DNA from: RH-chloro-G1 sp003670575
GTDB taxonomy: Bacteria > Chloroflexota > Dehalococcoidia > UBA2979
Assembly (NCBI GenBank): GCA_947499615.1
Contig: CANMOP010000014.1
Location: forward strand, 1-59,673
Direction: 5' to 3'
DNA: 59,673 bases
Shown here: in pieces, positions 18,094-24,761 of the stretch
How positions within the stretch are numbered: the stretch's first letter is position 1
How the letters are laid out: the number at the start of each line of letters is the position of its first letter
Notes under the pieces: generated by a model
Told to the model about the DNA's origin: nothing
Seen by the model: the letters and a program-made list of their open reading frames with translations, nothing else
Database searches by the model: none
Program-made: the position numbers and the translations under genes

Positions 18094-19323
18094 ATGGCGA
18101 GTCCCACACCGAGTAGCACCTGGTCCGACGCCGATATCGAGCGACTGCTCGCGCCCATCGCGCGCAGCCTCGCACAGCCAACGGCGCTCTCGCCGCTGCC
18201 GTACGACCTCAACGCCGGCGTGCCGGACGCCGCCAGCCTCCCTGCGGAGGCGCTGGCGCAGGCCGCACGGCGCGCGCTGGAGCTCGATCCGGCCGGGGCG
18301 CTGACCTACGGTGGCAATATGGGGTACGCCCCACTGCGCGCCTGGATCGCGGAGCGCTACACACGGGACACCGGCGTTGCCGTCACTCCCGCGCACATCA
18401 CCCTGACCTCCGGCAGCGCACACGCCATCGATAACATCGCGGCGACGTTCATCGGGCCCGGCGATGTGGTGGCGATGGGTGCGCCGACCTACCCCGGCGC
18501 GATCCGCTCCTTCAAAGCGCGCGGCGCGAAGATCGTCGATGTGCCGCAGGATCGTGACGGGCTGCGCATGGATGCGCTGGCCGACACGCTGGAACGACAG
18601 CGCGCGGCCGGTGAGCCCGCAAAGTTGATCTACGTCATCTGCAACTACGACAACCCCACCAGCGCCACACTGCCCGTGGAACGTCGACGTGAACTCGCGC
18701 GGCTGGCAGAGCAGTACAAGGTGCTTGTCGTCGAGGACGATGCGTACACCGGTATCGACCTCGACGGCCCACCGCCGACCTCGCTGTTTGAGATCGCCGA
18801 CGGCAAGGGCATCCTGCGCGTCGGCACGTTCTCCAAGACCATCGCAACGGGGCTGCGCGTCGGCTGGGTGGCTGCGGAGCCTGCGATCATCCGCGCGCTC
18901 GCGTTCATGCGCTTCGACAACGGCGGCGCGCCGTTCGTGCATCACACGATCCACCAGTACCTGCTCTCCGGCGCGTACGACCCGCACGTGGAGCACCTCC
19001 GCGCGATCTACCGCGAGCGCCGCGACGTGGCGATGGAGGCGGTGCGGCAGGAGTGTGGCGAGCTGGTCTCCTGCCCCACGCCCGCAGGCGGATTCTTCCT
19101 CTGGCTGGAGTTGCGCGGCGGCCTGCTGGCACTCGACGTGTTCGAGGCTGCGAAGCGCCTCGGCGTCGCGGTGACGCCGGGCATCGGCTACTACCCGAAC
19201 GGCGGTGGCCAGCAGTTCATCCGCCTCGTCTTCTCCGCGTTGCCACCGGAGCAGCTGCGCGCGGCAATCGCGCTCTTCGGACAGGCGTGCCACGAGGTAG
19301 CAGCGGGACGCGCCGGAACGTAA
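18094..19323 (+). CDS. PLP-dependent aminotransferase, class I/II
   Basis: 409-residue fold-type I aminotransferase of the MocR/2-aminoadipate-aminotransferase-like group. Asn in Tyr-Asp-Asn-Pro and Asp in Glu-Asp-Asp-Ala-Tyr contact the cofactor; the PLP lysine is in Gly-Thr-Phe-Ser-Lys-Thr; a C-terminal Arg in Ile-Arg-Leu-Val-Phe would bind the substrate carboxylate. The ATG at 18094 begins the homologous region; sequence before it in the same frame is a shadow of the divergent peptidase gene. The gene's last bases and stop codon lie in a 29-bp tandem repeat. The substrate is not determined. Confidence 0.92.
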   Translation: MASPTPSSTWSDADIERLLAPIARSLAQPTALSPLPYDLNAGVPDAASLPAEALAQAARRALELDPAGALTYGGNMGYAPLRAWIAERYTRDTGVAVTPAHITLTSGSAHAIDNIAATFIGPGDVVAMGAPTYPGAIRSFKARGAKIVDVPQDRDGLRMDALADTLERQRAAGEPAKLIYVICNYDNPTSATLPVERRRELARLAEQYKVLVVEDDAYTGIDLDGPPPTSLFEIADGKGILRVGTFSKTIATGLRVGWVAAEPAIIRALAFMRFDNGGAPFVHHTIHQYLLSGAYDPHVEHLRAIYRERRDVAMEAVRQECGELVSCPTPAGGFFLWLELRGGLLALDVFEAAKRLGVAVTPGIGYYPNGGGQQFIRLVFSALPPEQLRAAIALFGQACHEVAAGRAGT

Positions 19324-19373
19324 CGCCACTCGCTGGGACGAGCCGGAACGTAACCCACTCGCTGGGACGCGCC
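19303..19373. repeat. 29-bp tandem repeat (2.4 copies) over an aminotransferase stop codon
   Basis: Copies at 19303-19331 and 19332-19360 differ at a few positions; a partial third copy is at 19361-19373. The shared core is GGAACGTAAC preceded by GGGACGCGCC or GGGACGAGCC. The TAA in the first copy (19321-19323) is the stop codon of the aminotransferase, so the repeat has grown from the gene's 3' end. Confidence 0.85.
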
Positions 19374-19462
19374 GTCAGAACCAGCGGCGCGGTTGCTATG
19401 CTGGGCAGCGTGAGACCACAGTCGGGCGAGGCGCCCGCACCACATCGGCGGCAGGAGTGCCC

Positions 19463-19885
19463 GTGCGCAAGCTCAACGTCTTCTTCGATGTCGACCACAC
19501 GCTGGTGATGTGGGACGGCAAGCTCCGCAACCATGCCCGCCACGTCTTCGAGCAGATCCGCGAGCAGGGCCACACGATCTACGTCTGGTCCGGCGTTGGC
19601 ATCCGGCAGTGGGATATGAAGAAGCATTCGCTCGACGACCTGGTCGAGGGGTACTTCGTGAAGCCGCTGTGGGACTACAAGAAGCGGCTGCCCGACTTCA
19701 AGGTGACCGTGATGCCGGACTTCGTCATCGACGACTATCCGGGGGTGGTCGCCGATTTCGGTGGGTACCACATCTCCGACATCGCCGCCCCGGACGATCG
19801 CGAGCTGCTTGAAGTGCTGCGGCTGATCGAGATTGCCGCCGAGCAGGAGATCGACGAGGGCGCCGGAAACGTGCTTCCGACCTAG
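19463..19885 (+). CDS. HAD superfamily hydrolase
   Basis: About 140 residues. The N-terminal Phe-Phe-Asp-Val-Asp-His-Thr-Leu matches HAD motif I (DxDxT) with the nucleophile Asp, Ser in Val-Trp-Ser-Gly is motif II, a Lys near the middle is motif III, and Asp-Asp-Tyr-Pro-Gly is a plausible motif IV. It is a capless, minimal phosphatase-like domain. The GTG at 19463 has GGAG five bases upstream; a GTG two codons earlier (19457) abuts that sequence and is less likely. Substrate unknown. Confidence 0.82.
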   Translation: MRKLNVFFDVDHTLVMWDGKLRNHARHVFEQIREQGHTIYVWSGVGIRQWDMKKHSLDDLVEGYFVKPLWDYKKRLPDFKVTVMPDFVIDDYPGVVADFGGYHISDIAAPDDRELLEVLRLIEIAAEQEIDEGAGNVLPT

Positions 19886-19906
19886 CTCGCTGCTCGCTGC
19901 TCGCTG
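19886..19906. repeat. Three tandem CTCGCTG heptamers
   Basis: Three exact 7-base copies directly follow the HAD stop codon, between two convergent genes. This looks like a slippage-prone microsatellite; nothing suggests coding. Confidence 0.8.
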
Positions 19907-19913
19907 CGACGTG

Positions 19914-20690
19914 CTACACGCGCATCGCGTGGCTCGCGCCACCATCGAGGTAACTACGCAGCTGCTCCGCGATGCGGTTGCGCTCCAGCATCGCCATCGC
20001 GGGCGCGCGCTCGCCGACGTCGTCACCCTCGGATAACTGCGAGAGCGCGAGGCGGGCTCGAGAGTCACGCTCCAGCCGCAACAACGGCTCCACAATCGTC
20101 CAACGCGACACGCCCAGCCGACGTGACCGGTCATGCGCGACGTACCCGATCCAGTCCAGCACCCGCTCCCGCACGTCGTAGTGCGACACGAGCTGCTCAT
20201 CGGGATCCCACCACCCCCAACTGGTGACGCACTCCGCGGACCAATCCACCGCCAGTGGCCGGTCGGAGTTGGAGAGCGGATCGAGCACCGGAAGCCACGC
20301 GGCCGTCGCGAGCGCCAGCGGCGTCTGGTGGTACTGGCTGTCACCCACCGTGAGCCAGGAGAGCAGGTGCGCCTCGGTCATGGCGGCTGTCACGCGCTCG
20401 TCGACGGAGAGACCGACCGTGAGCAGCGTGCGCGTGACAAGCACGTGCGCGATGAAGCGCGCGCTGGCGTCCGAGTCTGGCCGCTCCCCGGTGGGCAGCG
20501 CGAAGTCGGCGACCTCGTCCGGCGTGAAGCACGCGAAGGTGTTGCGCAGCCCGCCCTCGTAGCCGGGGGCGCCGGGCCGCCCGATCGCGTCGAGCAACCG
20601 GTCAAGGTCGTCCGGCTGATCCACTACGCCGCGATCACGCGCCTGCGGCCAGAGCCGGAGCGCCAGTTCGAGTATTCCGAGGTCTGACAT
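19914..20690 (-). CDS. Hypothetical protein (258 aa)
   Basis: 258 residues, Leu/Asp/Arg-rich and mostly predicted helical, without signal peptide or transmembrane segment. I recognise no family. Visible features are a Trp-rich centre (Ser-Trp-Gly-Trp-Trp-Asp), a long helical C-terminus rich in Arg and Glu, and no metal- or nucleotide-binding motif. The ATG at 20690 is the first start. High third-position GC and full-length openness support a real gene. It faces the HAD gene and is divergent from a lipoprotein gene 100 bases away. Confidence 0.75.
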   Translation of the reverse strand: MSDLGILELALRLWPQARDRGVVDQPDDLDRLLDAIGRPGAPGYEGGLRNTFACFTPDEVADFALPTGERPDSDASARFIAHVLVTRTLLTVGLSVDERVTAAMTEAHLLSWLTVGDSQYHQTPLALATAAWLPVLDPLSNSDRPLAVDWSAECVTSWGWWDPDEQLVSHYDVRERVLDWIGYVAHDRSRRLGVSRWTIVEPLLRLERDSRARLALSQLSEGDDVGERAPAMAMLERNRIAEQLRSYLDGGASHAMRV

Positions 20691-20790
20691 GCATCCGACG
20701 CTATCGGCGGCACCGCGCCACTGTCAACGCCATTGTCCACGCGGCGCTCCCGCGGTAGCGCGCCCCCGGATCGCCCTCTACGATCGAGGC

Positions 20791-21483
20791 ATGCATCCAC
20801 GCGGCAGCACGCGCACACCTCGACTGACCGGGATGCTCGTCGCCGCGATGACCGCACTGCTCATCGGCTGCGCGTCCGGCTCGGGCGCCACCACACCCAC
20901 GCCGACGGCCATCGCGGCCCCCGGCACTCCGACAACCGCGTCCGCCACCTCGACCCCGGCAGTGACTGCCGCGCCCACGCAGACCGTCGCCACTGGCGCA
21001 ATCGTAACCACCACAGCCGCAGCCGCGACGCCGAGCGGGATCGCGACCCCACCGCCGGAGCCGGTCGCCAGCACAGCTGTGATCGCCCGCAGCGCGCTGC
21101 CGATCGCGGAATTCAGCAACACCGATGGCTACTCGATCCGGCTCCCCGTGGAGGTGCCGCCACGGTCGGAGTACACCATCGGACTCTCGGGTCGGCGGAC
21201 GCTGGAGGAGCGCGGGATGCTGTTCTACTTCCCGGAGACGGGGCGCGGCGCGTTCTGGATGAAGGACACGCACGTCGACCTCTCGATTGCCTTCGTGACG
21301 ACCGACGAGCGCATCGTCGAGATTCGCGAGATGCAGGCGGAGTCCACCGCGCTCATCACGCCGGCTGCCGACTACCGGTACGCCATCGAGGCTCCCGCCG
21401 GATGGTACGCCGCGAACAAGGTGCGGGCGGGCGATACCGCTCGCCTGAACTTCCCGCTGCCGAAGGAATTCACCGGGCAGTAG
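20791..21483 (+). CDS. DUF192 lipoprotein
   Basis: 230-residue surface lipoprotein. A signal peptide ends with a lipobox Leu-Ile-Gly-Cys near residue 27; a Thr/Ala/Pro-rich linker of about 70 residues follows, then a DUF192 domain with Glu-Arg-Gly-Met-Leu-Phe-Tyr-Phe, the hallmark Phe-Trp-Met-Lys-Asp-Thr, and a closing Ala-Gly-Asp. DUF192 proteins are widespread extracytoplasmic proteins without an assigned reaction. The ATG at 20791 is chosen because it gives a regular signal peptide; the open frame before it does not. Confidence 0.9.
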   Translation: MHPRGSTRTPRLTGMLVAAMTALLIGCASGSGATTPTPTAIAAPGTPTTASATSTPAVTAAPTQTVATGAIVTTTAAAATPSGIATPPPEPVASTAVIARSALPIAEFSNTDGYSIRLPVEVPPRSEYTIGLSGRRTLEERGMLFYFPETGRGAFWMKDTHVDLSIAFVTTDERIVEIREMQAESTALITPAADYRYAIEAPAGWYAANKVRAGDTARLNFPLPKEFTGQ

Positions 21484-21515
21484 CGCGCCGCACGATCACC
21501 GAGCGGCGAAAGGTC

Positions 21516-22034
21516 CTAGTACCACTCTTCCTCGATCACCTTCGAGGCGTGCTGCGCGAGGGTGAGCAGCAGTCGCTCGTCGGCGTCATCGAACGGCGCG
21601 CCATCCTGCCGGTCGGCGACGTACATCGAGCCTCGGACGTGACCGTGGTTCCACAGCGGCACGCCGAGCAGTGCGCGCATGTTCGGGTGGTGCGGAGGGA
21701 ACCCGAACGCGCGACGGTGGTCTGACACGTCCTCGAGGCGCACGGGGCGCCCGTCCTGACGCAGCGTCCCCAGCGGACCGTGCGCCTGTGGCGGGGTGCG
21801 CAGCCCGCGCAATTCCTCCGCGCTCAGCCCCGAGGTGAGAAAGCCCTGCGTGCGGTCGTGCTCATCCGTGACGGCGATCGCCGAGTAGCGCGCGTGGGTC
21901 TCCTCGCGTGCGAGGTCGGCGACGATCTGTAGCGCATCCTCGGGGCTGTGTCGCGCCGGCAGCAGCGCCAGCGCGCGCGCTAACGCGGCGAGGGCGCGCG
22001 CCTCGGGGTCATCCTGTACATCGCTCGGCGGCAT
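21516..22034 (-). CDS. GAF domain protein
   Basis: 172 residues forming a single GAF domain (about 15-165), with the typical Ala-Leu-Leu-Gly-Val-Pro-Leu strand and the ending Asp-Glu-Arg-Leu-Leu-Leu-Thr-Leu-Ala-Gln-His-Ala. No output domain is attached, so it is a stand-alone sensor or ligand-binding module. A His-rich Pro-Pro-His-His-Pro loop sits where ligands usually bind. It lies downstream of the APH-like kinase on the same strand, separated by two hairpins. Confidence 0.88.
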   Translation of the reverse strand: MPPSDVQDDPEARALAALARALALLPARHSPEDALQIVADLAREETHARYSAIAVTDEHDRTQGFLTSGLSAEELRGLRTPPQAHGPLGTLRQDGRPVRLEDVSDHRRAFGFPPHHPNMRALLGVPLWNHGHVRGSMYVADRQDGAPFDDADERLLLTLAQHASKVIEEEWY

Positions 22035-22108
22035 GTGCCGAGGCTACGACAGCCCGCGAGGCGGCGCCACTCGGACCCCGGATCCCGGACGCGGAGACCC
22101 CCACCCCC

Positions 22109-22189
22109 GCCCTCCCCCTGTACAGGGGAGGGCGTAAGACACCGATCCGGCCCCCTCGCCCCGTCCCGGGGAGAGGGTTGGGGTGAGGG
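22109..22189. repeat. REP-like double-hairpin intergenic repeat
   Basis: Two GC-rich hairpins in series: GCCCTCCCC (22109-22117) with GGGGAGGGC (22125-22133), and CCCTCGCCCC (22153-22162) with GGGGTGAGGG (22180-22189, one wobble pair). C-runs lie on one side and G-runs on the other. Arrays of this 'CCCTCACCCC...GGGAGAGGG' type are familiar dispersed intergenic elements in many high-GC genomes. It sits between the kinase stop and the GAF gene start, so it may also terminate the kinase transcript. Confidence 0.65.
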
Positions 22190-22198
22190 CCTCCAGCG

Positions 22199-23824
22199 TC
22201 ACCCCCGCACCGGCAGTGCCGCAGCGATCTCAAGCGCGAGCGCCGCCGGGCCACCCGAGGCGTCCAGGATGAGGTGCGCGCCCTCGGCGGGCTGCACCGG
22301 CTCGAAGCGGCCGCGCGCGGCGTCGTAGATTGCGCGCGTGGCGTCCGAGGTGCGCAACGGGTCGTCGGCGCGGCCGTCGATGCGCGCATAGGCCTCGGCG
22401 TCATCGAGCCGCAACTCGACAATCAGCGCGGGCACACCGCGTCCCCGCGCGACCTCGAGGCTCTCCGCGCGTTCGACGGCTCGCGGGTGCGTCGCGTCGA
22501 TCACCACCGGCCGTCCCGCCGCGAGGTGTGCATCGGCACGACGCCGCATCTCGGCGTAGGTGCGGCCGCTCATCTCCGGCGAGTACAGTCCGGCGCGATC
22601 CGCGTCTTCAGCGCGCGCGCGCGGGTCGAGGCCTGCGAGTTCTTTGCGCACGACATCGGAGGAGAGGTACGCCGCGCCAATGCGCCCCGCCAGCGTCGCG
22701 CCGACGGTCGACTTCCCGCTGCCGGGCAGCCCGCACAGCACAACGAGGCTGGGCGCAGCGCGGCGAGCACCGTACTCCGCAGCCAACCGGAAGTAGCGCG
22801 CCGCCGATGCGCCCAGCTCCGCGCGCTGGGCCGCGGGCACCTCGGTCGCACGCGCGCCAATCGACTCCACCTTGCCGCGCACGAAGGCGCGGAACGCGCG
22901 GTGCAGCGGCTGCAGCACGCCCATCGTCTCGTCATGTGCGCCGGCGATGTAGCGGCCCGCGAGCTCATCGCCGAGCGCGGCGTGGCCCTGCGCCTCCAGG
23001 TCCATCGCGAGGAACGCGACGTCGTAACCAACGTCGAGGTAGCGGAAGTGGAACCAGTCGGTGAACTCGATGCAGTCGACGATCGCGATCTGCTCCATCG
23101 CAGCGCCGAGCAGGTAGACGTGCTTCGCCTGCAGGTCGCCGTGGCCCTCCACGACGCGCCCGGCCTCGAGGCGCGCATCGAACAGCGCCTGCTCCGCCGC
23201 GATGGTGGCGTCGAAGAACGCCTTGGTGACGGCGGCGTCCTCGGCGCGCCAGGTGCCGTCGGGGTTCGCGGCGCTGGTGATATTCACCTTAGCCTCGGAG
23301 TACTCGCGCGCCCACCACGCGGTTTCCGCCTCGCCGCCCGCGTACGCGCGGTCGTTGGCGACGACCTCGGCCGCCTCGTGGAACGCGATCAACTGCTGCA
23401 CCAGCCGCTCCGCGATCTGAGGCGGCGCAGCGTCGGCGGCGAGCACCACATCGAGCGTGCGATCGTCGGGGAGGCGGCGCATCTTCACCGCCCACTCCAC
23501 CACCTCGACGCCACCCTCGACCGGCACATCGACGGCGTACGAGCCGTCCGCCCGCCGCACCACCGGCGCGACGCCGAGGTACACGTCGGGCGCGAGGCGC
23601 GTGTTCAGCAGCACCTCTGCGTGGCAGAAGCGCTCGCGAGCCTCGGGCGTGGTCTGGTTGATGAAACCGAAGTCCACCGGCTTCTTGGTCTTGTAGACGA
23701 GCCCATCGGCGAGAAACACGTAGGAGATGTGCGTCTGGACGAGGCGCACCTCGGACGGTGCATGCGTATACGCGGCGGTGTCGAGGAGCCCTCGGACGTA
23801 CTCGGGCAAGTTGTCGTTTGTCAT
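22199..23824 (-). CDS. APH-like kinase fused to a P-loop kinase (AAA_33)
   Basis: 541-residue fusion. The first ~340 residues are an aminoglycoside-phosphotransferase-like kinase fold: Gly-His-Gly-Asp-Leu-Gln-Ala-Lys-His replaces the usual His-x-Asp-x3-x-Asn catalytic loop, and Ile-Val-Asp-Cys-Ile-Glu-Phe is the metal-binding Asp. From about residue 360 a P-loop kinase begins (Gly-Leu-Pro-Gly-Ser-Gly-Lys-Ser-Thr), with Ser-Ser-Asp-Val-Val-Arg-Lys and Ile-Asp-Ala-Thr-His, as in the zeta-toxin/gluconate-kinase-like AAA_33 family. This two-domain arrangement is common in bacteria but its substrate is unknown; drug resistance should not be assumed. It is divergent from the toxin-antitoxin pair. 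Confidence 0.88.
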   Translation of the reverse strand: MTNDNLPEYVRGLLDTAAYTHAPSEVRLVQTHISYVFLADGLVYKTKKPVDFGFINQTTPEARERFCHAEVLLNTRLAPDVYLGVAPVVRRADGSYAVDVPVEGGVEVVEWAVKMRRLPDDRTLDVVLAADAAPPQIAERLVQQLIAFHEAAEVVANDRAYAGGEAETAWWAREYSEAKVNITSAANPDGTWRAEDAAVTKAFFDATIAAEQALFDARLEAGRVVEGHGDLQAKHVYLLGAAMEQIAIVDCIEFTDWFHFRYLDVGYDVAFLAMDLEAQGHAALGDELAGRYIAGAHDETMGVLQPLHRAFRAFVRGKVESIGARATEVPAAQRAELGASAARYFRLAAEYGARRAAPSLVVLCGLPGSGKSTVGATLAGRIGAAYLSSDVVRKELAGLDPRARAEDADRAGLYSPEMSGRTYAEMRRRADAHLAAGRPVVIDATHPRAVERAESLEVARGRGVPALIVELRLDDAEAYARIDGRADDPLRTSDATRAIYDAARGRFEPVQPAEGAHLILDASGGPAALALEIAAALPVRG

Positions 23825-23879
23825 CGTGCGAGGGTGCCGGGGGACGGGGGTGGGGTCAAGTTAGGGGGGGAGCGCCGAC

Positions 23880-23916
23880 CGTACAATTACGTACTATCAT
23901 GTACAGGATCGTACGC
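23880..23916. promoter_or_regulatory. Four GTAC cores at exact 10-bp spacing: likely antitoxin operator
   Basis: GTAC occurs at 23881, 23891, 23901 and 23911, one per helical turn on the same face of the DNA, 22-56 bases before the antitoxin ATG. The third is part of TGTACA. Phd and YefM antitoxins repress their own genes by binding palindromes with TGTACA or GTAC cores, which makes this the probable autoregulatory operator. It also lies in the only promoter region of the divergent APH-like kinase. Confidence 0.6.
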
Positions 23917-23936
23917 CGGACGACCGGGGGAGTCAG

Positions 23937-24272
23937 ATGCCAGAGCCGGAGCAGCCACCGACGCAAACCATCGCCGCCTCTGAGGCACGACAGCGATGGG
24001 CGGAGCTGTTGAATCAGGTCTTCCGCCGAGAGGCGCGCGTAATCATCGAGAAGAGCGGCCTACCTGCCGCGGCTCTCATCTCCGCGGACGACCTCGCACG
24101 TCTCATCCGATTCGACGAGGAGCGCGCCACGCGCTTCCGAGCGCTGGACGCGAGCCGCGCAGCATTCGCGGGCGTGCCCGACGACGAGATCGAGCGCGAG
24201 GTGGCGCGTGCCGTTGACGAGGCACGCGCGGAGATTCGTCGGCAGGAGGACCCGGCTGCCCGATCAGCGTGA
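23937..24272 (+). CDS. Phd/YefM family antitoxin
   Basis: 111-residue DNA-binding antitoxin. The N-terminal half has the Phd/YefM fold: Ala-Ser-Glu-Ala-Arg-Gln-Arg-Trp-Ala-Glu-Leu-Leu, then Val-Ile-Ile-Glu-Lys-Ser-Gly and Ala-Ala-Leu-Ile-Ser. The C-terminal half is a charged helix (Glu/Arg/Ala-rich) that would wrap the toxin. It has GGGGGAG four bases before the ATG. It overlaps or abuts the PIN-domain gene. Phd/YefM antitoxins repress their own promoter; see the GTAC operator. Confidence 0.9.
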   Translation: MPEPEQPPTQTIAASEARQRWAELLNQVFRREARVIIEKSGLPAAALISADDLARLIRFDEERATRFRALDASRAAFAGVPDDEIEREVARAVDEARAEIRRQEDPAARSA

Positions 24273-24699
24273 CCTGACGCGCACGACGTTGGTCGTTGTC
24301 GACACCAACGTCCTCGTATCCGGACTCGTTGGGTCGCTGACGCCTCCCAGTCAGATCTTGGATGCCTGGCGAGGAGCGAAGTTCACACTGATCATCTCCG
24401 AACCCATTCTTCGCGAACTCGCCACGACATTCGAGCGACCGTACTTCCGGGGCCGCCTCACAGCCAACGAGCGCACTGAAAACATCGCGCTCCTCCGCAC
24501 CTCTGCGGTGATCGTGACGATCACGATTCCCGTGCGAGGGGTAGCCACGCACCCCGAAGACGACCTCATCCTCGCCACGGCGCTCTCAGTGGGTGCCGGC
24601 TACCTCGTGACGGGCGACCGGCAACTCCGCGCTCTCGGCACGTTCGGCTCGACGACGATCGTGACGGCGCGGGAGTTCGTCGATCTACTGCCGGAGTGA
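24208..24699 (+). CDS. PIN-domain toxin (putative TA toxin, PIN family)
   Basis: Probable ribonuclease toxin. The PIN active site is complete: Asp in Val-Val-Asp-Thr-Asn-Val-Leu, Glu in Ser-Glu-Pro-Ile-Leu-Arg-Glu-Leu, and Asp-Asp in His-Pro-Glu-Asp-Asp-Leu plus Thr-Gly-Asp near the C-terminus. The start is uncertain. GTG 24208 overlaps the antitoxin by 65 bases. AGGAGG at 24244 points to a CTG at 24256 (5-base spacer). TTG 24289 sits immediately before the domain but has no Shine-Dalgarno sequence. Pairing with the upstream Phd/YefM protein makes a type II toxin-antitoxin module. Confidence 0.88.
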   Translation: MPLTRHARRFVGRRTRLPDQRDLTRTTLVVVDTNVLVSGLVGSLTPPSQILDAWRGAKFTLIISEPILRELATTFERPYFRGRLTANERTENIALLRTSAVIVTITIPVRGVATHPEDDLILATALSVGAGYLVTGDRQLRALGTFGSTTIVTAREFVDLLPE

Positions 24700-24761
24700 G
24701 CAACAACGGCACGTACCGATCGCGTGCGGCCCCTGCTCGACCCCGCGTGAGCACCCCTCAC

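Noticed and set aside
19886..19906. Start of a CRISPR array
   Set aside because: The three heptamers are adjacent without spacers.
22199..23824. Aminoglycoside resistance gene
   Set aside because: Only the kinase fold is shared; the catalytic loop differs and a second kinase domain is fused, as in a common housekeeping-type family.
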